Shown here in pieces: positions 34,211 through 44,549 of a DNA stretch of 64,000 nucleotides; position 1 is the first letter of the stretch; every line of letters begins with the position of its first letter. Both the position numbers and the translations under genes were made by a program. The notes beneath the pieces were generated by a model. That model had not been told where the DNA came from. It searched no databases and worked only from the letters and a program-made list of their open reading frames with translations. Source of the stretch: Isoetes taiwanensis (taxonomy: Eukaryota; Streptophyta; Lycopodiopsida; Isoetales; Isoetaceae); NCBI GenBank assembly GCA_021234155.1, contig JAJEKV010000104.1, positions 2,775,985-2,839,984 of the forward strand, in the 5' to 3' direction.

Positions 34211-36200
34211 GTTTGAGGGAGAGCTTATTGATTTTCATTCTGTCTTGCTACTACTTTATAAATATGGAGCTAAACCTGGTATACGTAGAACTAAGTAATA
34301 TGCTTCTTTCCTCGTTTCAGCATTCAAGTGGATTTATATGGGCCTGCTAGATGATCTGAATCATTTGGGGGCCTTTAGGGCTTGTTCTTTGTATCATCAC
34401 GTACTTTTGGTTACCATGTGTGAAGATTCAGGTGAACTTTTCAAGTGTATCGGCTATTGAGCATTAAAATAAGTTTTTGCAAGTAGAGGAAGAAGATGTT
34501 GAGATTACTGCCGTAATATTTCTCCACGTCGAGCATTATACAATACAGTAGTGTAGTGCCATAGGCACCGTATTTGTTATAATATGTGTGGACTTAGTTA
34601 AGGCCTAGAGGATTTGCATTTTATTTGTTACATGAAGTAAACAATAATGGAATTAATATATGTGTACATGGCTTCCCTGCTTCAGAATCCTATATTAATC
34701 CTGCGATGTCTGGTATTTTCGGATACAGAGCCAATGTTGCAAAATCATGTGTTCCAAAGGTGTTTTTAGGCACAGAGCCAGTGCTGCAAATTTATGTATG
34801 TTAGAGGCACCTATGGAAGGTGGCATTCAGAGAATAATTTTGCAAATTGGGGCTTTTTTGAGTTCAACCTTCAACGGAAATAGAGCATTTAATTAGAGGT
34901 GGATTGAGTCTATTTAGATGTTGATCCAACAATTTTCTTCTGATGAAAACAGATTTGGCATATATCCAGCTCAGGAAAGAGTACAAAGATTTGGCTTAAG
35001 TTTTTTTTCTTGAACAGAAGCATAGTCTACTGCAGCCCTTGAACGAAGAATGATTCTAAAGGCCTGATACTATTGTGGGCTAACAAAGGGGCTTCTACTT
35101 GAACCTCTTGCAGGGTCACCAATCTGCACCAAGACACTTGGCATCTTTGTGATTTGTAAGCTTCAGAGCTAAACCATTTAAAGATTTTTTTTTACAAAAC
35201 CACAATATTTTGCTCATCAAAAGGCATATGGCTAGCCATTAAAACAAAAAAGTGGTGCCACAAAACCATTTGGCTCTGTCATATTCCATGCTTTGTAAAA
35301 CCTATGGCACTACATAATTAGAGCTTCCGCAAGGATGGTCTACCCTGTATTGCTAAAGAAAAGCATAAGCTCAAAATAAAAAAAATCTACAAGTTCCTGT
35401 TTGAATTGAAGAGCATGTTTTTATGCTTAAAATCCCTGTGAAAAACAACAGAGCATCTACGATAATATTGCACCGCTTTAAGCTGCAGATGCAAAATAAC
35501 GGAGTTGAAGGATCAAATAGCCAAATGAGCAACAAAGCATGTGGGATGGCATCTTCCCCTATAGTAACTTTGGAATGCTATCTATCCTTCCAATAGCTTT
35601 AGAGCATCCTGATAAAAAATATACGCTGGTTCATTTGGCGATGGCATAGGACATTAAGTTAAGCAAGTACATCTAAACACTAAAGTACACGTGGATTTTT
35701 TTATGACCACCTGGAGTTCTGCTGGCATTTTGACCAGGTTGGCCACCATCACATTTTTATAAGTGTTAGGATGTAATATAAAATTCTCATCCCCAAAAAA
35801 AAAAAAAAAAAAAAAAAGCTCAAGAGAAATAGCATATGAGATAACACTCTATGAGCTAATTGAGCCCCGATGTATATTCTCTATACTTCTTCCACAATGA
35901 GACTGATTTTGCTATAGCACTATGGGATTTTGCCAGAACATTACGGGATTGAGCCATAGGATATTGAAGTCACCAAATGCCCCCGAAATTAGAGTTCATA
36001 ATATAACTTGTCAGTCTTCTCGTAATCCCCATTAAAGATGTGAACCAAATATGACACCAAACCAGAATGAAGCTGTTTAGTACAATAGAGCTCTCTCTCC
36101 ATAAAGGATGGAGTAGGTGACCACAACGTGAATTGGGTGATGGGATCAATCTCTTCGCAGTCATCTTATCCTTGATAACTCGAATTCCATTCAAAACAAT
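34211..36200. other. non-coding DNA with an A-tailed insertion
   Basis: A run of about 23-24 A at 35795-35818 follows AATATAAAATTCTCATCCCC and may be the tail of a SINE or processed copy on the plus strand. A short diverged duplication (GGCACAGAGCCAGTGCTGCA type) lies near 34720-34800. No gene is seen. Confidence 0.4.
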
Positions 36201-36214
36201 AAATATACATGACT

Positions 36215-36350
36215 CAATAGAATAGAATGTAAATAGAATGTAAAAGACTTGCTGAGTTATTTACTACTCATAGATATATCCTTATCTTTTAAGCGCTCAT
36301 AAAGTACCTTGTCAAAACAATTCATGAATTCAAATATTAAACCCAATGTC
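36215..36350 (-). pseudogene. very short LINE RT scrap (copy H)
   Basis: Minus-strand FEFMNCFDKVLYERLKDKD at about 36345-36285 recalls the RT palm-A region. It is followed by GAATA/GAATGTAAA repeats at 36216-36245. Too short for certainty. Confidence 0.25.
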
Positions 36351-36539
36351 GCACCATTTTGACGTTTTTATTTTTGGTCTTCTTTTATTCTGGGAAGGAA
36401 CTCGCGAGAGACACAAAACCGGCTTGTCATTCATCACAGCAGCAGTATACAATAGAGAGGGGTAGCCGACCATAGGAACAATATCGGACTACCCCATAAA
36501 AAGAAATGTGCCGAGGCAATATAGAAGGGTAATGGCGAC

Positions 36540-36600
36540 AACTTCTCATCGGGATAAAAAACCCCGCCCTTTCGGGTTTTCGAGGAAAACCCTAATGAGA
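36540..36600 (-). repeat. LINE-type 3' hairpin block, copy with GAAA loop
   Basis: On the minus strand, GGGTTTTCCTCGAAAACCC is directly followed by GAAAGGG. The stem CCC/GGG thus carries a GAAA tetraloop where copies 1 and 2 have UUCG. GGGGTTTTTTATCCC follows, as in the others. Confidence 0.7.
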
Positions 36601-36962
36601 AATAGTCGCCAACAACCTTAAATGTGTTGCCCGGAGAACGGAGAGAAACGGGTCGATGGCGAATGCAAAATAAAGCGCGAATGCAAAATAGAGCACGACC
36701 CCAGAAAACGGCAAAAGAACCCCCGAATGTGTCCATGGAGAACCGAAGGAGATGGGTGATGGCGAACAAAAATACAGCAGGACCCCAGCAGACGGCGGAA
36801 TACGGGCGGAATCCTGCAAGCAATACCAAAAAACTCCCCAAAAAACACCCGTAAATGGTTAGAGAAAATAAACAAGCATAGCCATGAAAAACATGCTGCA
36901 CCAAGAAGGTCCGAAGATATGAGGAATGAAAATAGGTGAAAAAAGAACATAACAGAAAAAGA

Positions 36963-37080
36963 TAGCATCACCCATAGGGTGGAAAAAACATCACCCAGCG
37001 GGTGGAAAACCATTACGTAAAAATCTGCATCACCCTCGAGGTGGAAATAAACAGCATCACCCGTAGGTGGAGAATAACGC
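36963..37080. repeat. micro-palindrome run CATCACCC-GGGTGG
   Basis: Four successive hairpins: CATCACCCATAGGGTGGA, CATCACCCAGCGGGTGGA, CATCACCCTCGAGGTGGA and CATCACCCGTAGGTGGA. The loop centres differ. A weaker fifth lies at 37124-37137. The same series, in the same order, recurs at 46295-46410. Confidence 0.75.
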
Positions 37081-37389
37081 AGCAGGATGCTGAGGAAACA
37101 TAAACAAGAGAATAGCAACACTCACAGGTGGAGAACAACAAAGAGTGCATGAACAACAAAAAAATACAAAAAAAATACAAATGAAAAAAGACTCATGCGC
37201 CCACGCAGCAGGGCGGGAAGGGAGGGAAGCCACGAGAGGAGAAGAAGAGCCGCTGCGGAGAAGACTATCGATAACCGGGCTGAAAACGAAAAATGGTTTG
37301 ATAGGCGTTGGCCCCTTCCTTTAATGACGATCCGATGGCTCGGATCGATGGGATTCTGGGAAGGAACTCGCGAGAGACACAAAACCGGC

Positions 37390-38270
37390 CGACTACCAAA
37401 GGACTTCCTCAACTATAAGCCCACTTAAATAAACCTCCGTGTGTTGAGTTGGGTGGGTAAAAGCACATAGATATGAGTGAGAAGAAGAGGGCGCCGGCCG
37501 ACCGCGGAGCACGCCGCAAAGATCATGTGGAACCCCCGCGACGCAAATAACGAGGTCCCGCCGGCGACGAAAGTAAACGCGCACTATACTAGGATGGATT
37601 TAAGCCGATAGCAAGAAGACACTCCCGCCACCACCCCCGGGCAGTCGGATAGGATAAAGGACGCAGAGAGAAAGGAGAGGAGCGAAAAAGAGGGCCGCTG
37701 GACGGAGGATCGAGGAGATGAAAAGAACCGGTAGAAATTAGGCGCTGAAGGATAGTGACAGGGCAGGCGAACGAAGGCAAGCAAGCTAAAGAAAATGTAT
37801 GACCACGGGCAAGTTGGTCTCGTTTGAGTGGGGGATAAAAACATCAACATGCCAGAGAGGGAAAAGAAGTCGCGGGATGCGCGAAATGGAGAACAATAGA
37901 GCGTACATGCTGAGGCAGGAGAGGAAGAAAGGAACGAGGGGGGCGAGCCCAGCGAGAGGCAGATTAAAGAGTCTGGTTCAATCGAGAGGGAAGCTTCGCG
38001 TTGACGAGAGGGAAGCTTCGTGTTGACGATGAGCACCAGCAGCGCGAGCGAGCCGTGGGGAAGAAAGCGAAGCTGAAGGAGAAGAGCCGGAAGCGCATGC
38101 TAAGAACGGCATCAGCTCAATGACCTGAAAAAGGGAAGGACATTAGAGAACAATGAAAAGAAAAGCACGCCGCCACGATGACGAATCTAAGGAGGCGCCC
38201 CAGCATGCCAACGAGAACGACAAGAAGGCGATGAAAAACAAACTACGTTAATGCATACAATGCACATCTG
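37390..38270. other. purine-rich repeat-derived DNA
   Basis: Higher in G than the surroundings, with open but unrecognised frames on the minus strand (for example 37584-38036, Ser/Pro-rich). It includes the duplicated GAGAGGGAAGCTTCG(C/T)GTTGACGA at 37983-38030. Probably part of a larger repeat whose flank recurs near 52.2 kb. Confidence 0.35.
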
Positions 38271-38275
38271 CAGAT

Positions 38276-38364
38276 CACGGACTTATGTCCGTAGAGAGTT
38301 TTCTTATGTGAATACAGATTACGGACCGAAGTCCGTGAATGTGGCTACGGACTGAAGTCCGTGA
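38276..38364. repeat. three ACGGAC-GTCCGT palindromes
   Basis: CACGGACTTATGTCCGTA (38276-38293), TACGGACCGAAGTCCGTGA (38320-38338) and TACGGACTGAAGTCCGTGA (38346-38364) follow each other, each with a four- to six-base loop. The second and third are followed by ATGTGGCT. Confidence 0.8.
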
Positions 38365-38454
38365 ATGTGGCTATTATTCCTTCCGAACATGTGGCCAATA
38401 TCTAGACGGTGATAAATCAACAAAGGAACCCTGCATCATGGATCCCCAAAAAGA

Positions 38455-38930
38455 ATAAACAATAACGATAAATAATAAGGAAGGATAACAAATAACTGAG
38501 ATAATAAGGCAAAGAGGACAAAACTTACCCATGGGAATGTAAAAATGCATAGACATAAAGAAGACAAAGTGCAACCCAACATATGTTGTCAAAAACAAAG
38601 TGCAATCGTGCATGTGGCGGACAAAAAAACACATCATAGACAATAACAAAAGGAAAAATGAGACCCTGGGAATGACCCGTATGCCAAAAAACAAGGAAAC
38701 CCAACGCTGGAAGGTGCGGAAAAACAACCGAGTTAATGCAGGTAGTGAATAAAAGGAAGCCCACGTGCATGCAAGCCCCCAAGTGATCAACAAGAATGAT
38801 GAATAATGAGGAAAAATGACAAATAACTGCGGAAATAAGAGAAAGAGGAAAAACGTACCCATGGTAATGTGCAAAAATGGATAGACGTAAAAAAGACAAA
38901 GTGGGACCCAACATATGATGCCAATAAATC
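38455..38930. repeat. direct repeat, about 130 bp, period about 340 bp
   Basis: About 38457-38588 and 38797-38925 correspond through AATAAT.AGGA, ACAAATAACTG, ACCCATGG.AATGT and AAAGACAAAGTG...CCCAACATATG. On the minus strand each carries CATGGGTA(A/C)GT, a good splice donor in the first copy. The frames here are open on the minus strand but unrecognised. Confidence 0.6.
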
Positions 38931-39635
38931 ACAAAACGAGATAGGTAGCAGAATCATAAACATGATATATGCAATAAAAGGAAATAAAACCATGATGAGG
39001 TAGCATATAAAATACGAAACAATGGCAACATCCAAATAGAAAACCCCGCAGAGAAAAAAGAACACCTTATTTAGGATCCATAAAACATAAAAGAGACATA
39101 ACACAGTAATCCGAATAGCGCAGCAACCATAGAATAGTGCGAAGCATCGAAATCCCATAGAAAACACAATTGCAAAGGAGAAAAGAATCCGAACCCACCA
39201 TGGAAAAACAATTATAAGATCGTGCTAAGAAACCACATGGGCAACTCAAACGAAAAATGTAAAAAGAAACATAGGAAAAGAGATTCATAACCAAATGAAG
39301 CACCGTATGACAAATCCCTACATGAGAACAACAATAAACCCATCACCCATGCTCAAGAACAGAGAATGCAACTTCGTGAAGTAACAAAATAATTGCGCTA
39401 ATAAGTGAACAAAGGAATCAACAAACACTAAAGCTCCCGGATGATCATGCCAAAAAAGAAGAAAAAATCTTAAACGCAACCCCAAATATTCGAATCCAAG
39501 TATAGCTCGAAACCAAATACATAATATACATATAAGAAATTTAACCACAAAGGACAAGAGGTGGAAAACATGTCGCAAAAGACTGTAATGGGATAGAAAA
39601 GGACTCAAAAAATTTAAATGGAACGACAAAAGGGG
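38931..39635. other. no recognisable feature
   Basis: A-rich on the plus strand; minus-strand frames are hydrophobic/aromatic from composition alone. It ends at the GA-rich boundary of the LINE tail. Confidence 0.35.
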
Positions 39636-39899
39636 AGAGAGAGAGAAATGAAATGAAATGTATTACGTCTATAGGAGGCCTCTCAGGCCTATCAGACGAC
39701 ATGTGTTACAAATCACAATAAAATAGTAGATGAGTCTCCGAGTCCTCATCTAAATCCTCACTCTCACTCATACTCTCATCATCATCTATTAAAACATTTA
39801 GACTTTTAGTATATGTTTCTCTAAAGTCTAATGCTTCTACAATATATGCACCTATCTTATCTGCTTTCAATGAGAAAAACATATCAAGATCATATGCTA

Positions 39900-41424
39900 C
39901 TAGTAATGGTGCCCAGCGTTGCTGGGCATAAATTAGGAACCTTTAAATTCTCCCTTTATTCATTCTTCCTTTTTTCTTTTTTCTAACCCCCTTCTCCCTC
40001 CATTTACCTTCCCTTCCCCTTCCCCTTTTTTTTCTCTCTTTTTCTGATCGCCTTTTTCCCTTCCTTTTTCCACTACCCTTTTTTCCTTTTCTTTTCCCCT
40101 TCCCCTTCCTCTTCCTTTTCCTTTTCCTTTTCTCTTTCCCATTTCCATGCATTTTTTCGTTCTCTTTTGCTTACCTTTTCATGTGCCCTTTTCTTCCTTT
40201 CCCCACCCTCTTCCTCTTGATCATGTGCCCTTTTTTCCATCTCTTTTCCCATTTCCCTCTCCCCTTTTCCTCATGCCCTTTTTGCTTTCCCTTCCCTTTT
40301 CCTTTCAACTTTCCATTCCCTTTTCATACTTTCCTCACCCTTTCGCTTTGCTCTGTGCCCTTTTTCCCTTTCATCTTCCTTTTCATTTTCCCTTTCCTGT
40401 TCCCTTTCCCTTTTCACATGCCTCTTTCCATTCCCTTTTCTCAACCTTTTTTATGTGCCCCTTTTCCTTCTTTTCCCATCCTCTTCCCCCTTTTCCCCTT
40501 TCCACTTTCTCCCTTCCTATTTTTCTTTTTTTTCCCCCTTTCTACTCTTTTTCCCTTTCTTTTTCCCATTTCCTCACCCTTTCCGTCTTCCCTTTTTTCC
40601 CATGCCCTTTTCTCCTTCCTCTTTTCCTCTTTATCTATTCCTTGCTCCCTACCCTTTGCCTATTCTACCTTCCCCTCCACCCTTTTCCTCCCTTTTCCAT
40701 GCTTTCCCTCTCTCTTTTTGTCGATGCTCTTTTTGCTTCTGTTTTACTCTTTCTTCACCCTTCCTCTTTCTTCCCTTTTTTCCACGCCCTTTCCTTTTTC
40801 CTCCTTTTCTCGTTCCCTTTTCCCAAGTTCTCTTTTGCCCTTTTCCCCCTCTTTTTTTTCTTTTTTCCTTTCCCTTTTTCTTTTCCCATGCGCTTTGTTC
40901 ATCTCCTTCTTCCCAACCTTTTCTTATTTTCCCTTACCTTTTTCTCCTTTTCCCACCCTTATTTCTTACCCTTCTCCCGGTGCCCTTTTTCCCTTCCCTT
41001 TCCCCCTCCCATATTCCTTTTTCTATCCCCTTTTCTATTTCCTTTTATCTTTTCCTTTTCTCCTTCTCTTTCCCTTTTCCTTTTCCTTTTCCTTTTCCTT
41101 CCTCCCCTTTTTTATTTTCTATTTTTTCTTTTCTTTTTTTTTTTATATTGTCATTTCTCCTTTTCCCTTTCTTTCTTTCTTTCTTTCCCTTTGTCCTTTC
41201 TCTCTCCCTTTTCCTTTTCTTTCAATTTCCCCTCTCCTTTTCCCTTCCCCTTTTCCTTTTTCCCTTTCATCGTTTGACCATCGGATTGAGTGAATCATAT
41301 TGAAGACATAGCAATTTTAGTTGAAGACACGCATATATCATCTCCACCGTTGGTCAATCAGATCCTCGACCGTCCGATCTAGGGCTCCATTGAAGACACA
41401 CGCTATAATTTTATAATATAAAGA
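39900..41424 (-). mobile_element. non-autonomous Helitron inserted in LINE copy I
   Basis: In the minus orientation it begins TCTTTATATTATAAAATTAT (41424 down), with the 5' TC and the AT-rich start usual for plant Helitrons. It ends with the hairpin GCCCAGCAACGCTGGGC, seven bases, then CTAG (39903-39900), matching CTRR. The insertion lies between A (41425) and T (39899), as expected, without target duplication. Removing it rejoins the LINE frame exactly, which independently proves both borders. Nearly all of the interior is a polypyrimidine tract on the plus strand, and no Rep/helicase is encoded. Confidence 0.9.
39945..41275 (+). repeat. 1.3-kb polypyrimidine/polypurine tract
   Basis: About 1330 bases of almost pure C and T on the plus strand, a patchwork of CCCTTTTCC, CTTTCCCTTTT and similar. 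There are occasional ATGCCC, GTGCCC, CATGC and CTCACCC islands that recur irregularly. It leaves all three plus frames open (translations of only Phe, Ser, Leu and Pro); these are not genes. It forms the body of the Helitron. Confidence 0.9.
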
Positions 41425-41890
41425 TTATGTCACGTCGGGCTCTTATCAGAGTGTGTGCTGGGCACTTTAATAAAAAGTGTTCTTCATCTTCTACATCGTC
41501 AGCACCACAGACTTTGCAAGTCCGCATTGTTCGTGGAATTTTCTGCCCCATCTTCCAATTTCCACTCCCAATCGATGTGAACTAAGACGTATCCTGCATA
41601 TAGAGTGTCTTTTCTTAATTGATATGTTATCCTTCAAGTAGCCGACTGCTTCCAGTTCGGGATTCATGATTTGCCTATATAGGATCATCTTGGTTTTAGG
41701 ACCCCGCCACAGTTTAGCTTTCACCTTCAAATGTATCCATTGTCTGAGCTTATTCTCATGCACTAAAACCGAGTCTTCCCAGTTAATGTCCCATTTAAGG
41801 AGCCAATTTTTCACATCTGCAAACCATCCCTTATGCTCACTAGCCATCATGGCCTTATACTAAGTCTTGTGCTTTTTCATCTTACGCACC
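41425..41890 (-). pseudogene. LINE ORF2 C-terminal domain
   Basis: The frame 41850-41535 (SEHKGWFADVKNWLLKWDINWEDSVLV...RLSSHRLGVEIGRW) shifts near 41535 into RTMRTCKVCGADDVEDEEHFLLKCPAHTLIRARRDII, a C-x2-C...H-x4-C knuckle. This runs to the Helitron border. A TAG near 41858 separates it from KVRKMKKHKT upstream. The frame is continued beyond the Helitron at 39899-39720. Confidence 0.8.
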
Positions 41891-41948
41891 TTTCTAAAGT
41901 ATCTAATGCATCTAAGAATAACTTCCCCTTCAAGAGACATGAACGGAT

Positions 41949-43820
41949 TCAGCTAGCATCATCGGGTATGGGGTGCGTACCTTGACACCCAATTCTAGGT
42001 TTTACAAAAAATCTTTTCAAAACCTGCTCAATGTCTTCCCATAGGCACTGTGGTAGACTCGGCCCCCAGATCTCACAACCATACAACACTACAGTTTGCA
42101 CTAGTGATTGAAAAAGTCTCATTTTAAGTTGCCATGACCATAGAAAAATCCTTCTGCACATGCTTTGCATAGCATACAGTGCCTTCAGCCCGCCTTCAAC
42201 CCGTTGGGTAATGCAAGCATTCCATTTGTGATTCCTGCTTATAACTAATCCCAAATATTTATAGGCATCGCACGTCTCAATATTGCTGCCCTTGAATTTA
42301 AACCCTGATTCTTGCTTAAGAGCACCAACCGTCATAATGTTAGTCTTTTCAAGATTCACTTGCATGCCCGTTGTGTCACAGAAATCTGCTAGGCTGTCCA
42401 AAAGTTGCTGCATGTGTTCTCGTGTCCTTGCACAAATCACCACATCATCTGCATACATTAGTAATTGGATCACATATCCATTTAGATCTACCCCCCCTGT
42501 ACTACTCCGCTGCAGCCATTCCTCAAGGCCATCAATGAACAACCCAAACAATGTCGGGGACATTGGGCACCCTTGCTTAACTCCGACATTACTTTCAACA
42601 CAATCCTGGACATCTAAGCATAGGGGAAAGGATAGCTGGACCAGAACCTTTTCATATAGCACACGAACTGCTTGCCTTAAGTGTTTGGGTACTTTTATCT
42701 TTTCCATTCGTTCCCAGAGCTTCGTCCTCGGTACCTTATCAAAAGCCTTTCTAAAGTCAATAAAAGAAACATATATAGGCTTTTTCGTACCTTTAACAGA
42801 GTCAAATATGGTCTTTAATGTGAGCAAATGATCTGTTGTGGATCGATTTGGCCTAAACCCTGCTTGAGTTTCTGCACGAGCCTTATGTTCTTCCGCCCAC
42901 TTACTAATCTTCTTCTCCAAAATTGTGGCCAATAGTTTTGAGAACACACTACTCACCATAAGTGTTCTATAATTGTTTGCCTCCGTTTTTGGTCCACTCT
43001 TATGGATAGGGACTACTCGGTTCTTTTGCCACTCAGTGGGAATTCCCTCCTTCATGGCAGCAGTGAACATATTAGCAATAAGCACATGGAGATCTGTACT
43101 GGCCCATTTCAGATGCTCCGCGCATAACCCGTATATGTCTCTTGCTTTTCCATTGGCAAGTTGAGCAATGCCTTCAGCTATATCATCCTCCGTGAAGGCT
43201 AAATCAGATCTGATTTTTCCTTCTGCAGCAACACTACTATCATAATATAGTTTGGCAACATGATTGTATAAATCCATGGCCTCAAGCGGAATCTCCGGCT
43301 GTTTTTTGCTTTGCAGCTTGCTCCAGAAACGTTTGGGCTCATCTAGATAATGATCTACGAGCGTCTCTTGCTGCCTCTTTATGAATTTTCGTTTCTTCAT
43401 CCTTACCAAACTTCTATATTTCTTTTTTAGTGTTGGCTTCTCTTCTTGGACACATCTATGGAGCAATTTTCTGGCTGTCCGGCACTCATGGTCAAACCAT
43501 GAGTTGCATTTAAGCCCTTTCTGGACTCTAGATGAAGTAAAGCTTTGCTCAGCCGATTCCTGAAGAATCTTATGTATATTTGCACTGATACTTGTAGCAT
43601 TTCCATCCCAGCTCATGCACTTAATCATATCTTCTACCTTCTGCTCAAAAAGGCCAGCCCGTTTTGGATTGAGCCTCATGGATTGGTTCCCTTTATTGTT
43701 TTTTGGTACATCCCTGTTCTTAATGGGCAGCAACAACTGTAGGGGCACATGATCAGATTCTATGTGCTCCTCAAGAACCATAAAATCATTAATTTCTTCG
43801 ATTAGGCTTGGCTGAAGCAA
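41949..43820 (-). pseudogene. LINE ORF2 reverse transcriptase
   Basis: A 623-codon open frame with the last endonuclease residues (EEHIESDHVPLQLLLP, SDH motif, about residues 17-32). A basic linker follows, then the RT core: PIHKSGPK, NNYRTLMVSSVFSKLL, AGFRPNRSTTDHLLTLK, SFIDFRKAFDKVP, GVKQGCPMSPTLFGLFIDGLEEWL, YADD at residues 456-459 and YKYLGLVIS. It copies element RNA at nicked chromosomal DNA (family knowledge). The first codon given is TTG and only marks where the frame opens after a frameshift near 43815; it is really the continuation of the endonuclease. The frame is lost again near 41955. Confidence 0.88.
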
Positions 43821-44479
43821 TCACATAATCAACCACGCTTCTTCCTCTACATGTGTGTCGGGACGATTGAGGGAACTTAGCAATCCCATTGCATATAAGA
43901 AGCCCGCCTTCGCAAGAGAGATTGAGAAGTCAGTTTTCTTCGACCGAAAGTGACCACGGTATCATCTGATTGTCTGTACCATCCATGTGCCTTCAAATCT
44001 GATTCTTCCATTGTTTCTAGCCATAAAGGATCACAATTACCTGTATATGTAGTTGCTTGCTTATTTCCTGTCCTGCAATTAAAATCTCCTACTATTATGA
44101 CATTTCCCTTATCTTGATATCTCATGATATCTTGTTCAAGCTCAAAAAACATGTCTTCTCCATTAGCATCTGAGTTCTGGTATGCTTGCTTATGTCGTGG
44201 TGCAAAGTAACATGCTGCTACATAGAATGTGTTAGCTCCTTGAATTGTGAACCAAATATATTGGTGATTAGGGTCTTTTTTAACACCATGTATCAGATCT
44301 CTAAATGCTTCTCTCACATAGCATGCAACTCCTCCATTGCCGTTATCTCCATCTCTGAATCTATGATTATGTACTGAGTAAACATTCTCAAATCCTTCAA
44401 TTTCTTGTAACTCAAAAAGATCATGTTCTTTTGTCTCTAGAAAACATATTACATCAGCTTGTGCAATTACTTCTTGCAT
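43815..44479 (-). pseudogene. LINE ORF2 N-terminal APE-type endonuclease
   Basis: The frame from 44479 shows DVICFLETKEHD (catalytic Glu region), NGGVACYVRE, YVAACYFAPRHKQAY and VIIVGDFNCRTGN (the DxN motif). It ends prematurely near 43900, where a small indel changes frame. The true continuation, ICNGIAKFPQSSRHTCRGRSVVDYVIAS, lies in another frame to about 43818 and then shifts again into the RT frame with SDH. The first residues of the endonuclease are probably further upstream, around 44480-44545, and no clean start is visible. This enzyme nicks the target DNA in related LINEs. Confidence 0.82.
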
Positions 44480-44549
44480 ACTAAGAATCTTATCGTGATA
44501 GAAGTCTATTTATATTCCAAACTATCATTCTGAGGGCCTCCACGTTTCC

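Larger units (their letters stand above)
36387..37389 (-). mobile_element. 929-bp non-autonomous retroelement with 37-bp target duplication
   Basis: A perfect 37-bp direct repeat, starting ATTCTGGGAAGGAACTCGCG, lies at 36387-36423 and 37353-37389. Between them (36424-37352) is a minus-strand unit. Its 5' end has a hairpin, CGATCCGAGCCATCGGATCG; it then has an AT-rich promoter-like stretch, a series of short hairpins (36963-37075), a LINE-type structured block (36540-36600) and a final GGGGTAG/CTACCCC hairpin. The long duplication implies target-primed reverse transcription. The LINE-like 3' block suggests mobilisation by a LINE of the copy B/C family (inference). Partial relatives are at 46280-46410 and 52190-52318. 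Confidence 0.72.

Noticed and set aside
36424-37352. Interpretation as an LTR of a 16-kb element ending at 52.3 kb
   Set aside because: Only the first about 130 bp match near 52.2 kb; the hairpin series and 3' part do not follow there, and the 37-bp duplications fit a separate insertion better.
38374-39629. Several hydrophobic minus-strand frames of 80-166 codons
   Set aside because: Composition effect of A-rich plus strand; strong Phe/Leu/Ser bias, repeated units, no domain or splice support.
39943-40152. Lys/Arg/Gly-rich minus-strand frame
   Set aside because: It is the purine strand of the same tract.
40147-41303. Three long overlapping plus-strand open frames (up to 376 codons)
   Set aside because: They translate a polypyrimidine tract; only Phe, Ser, Leu and Pro dominate and all three frames are open at once.
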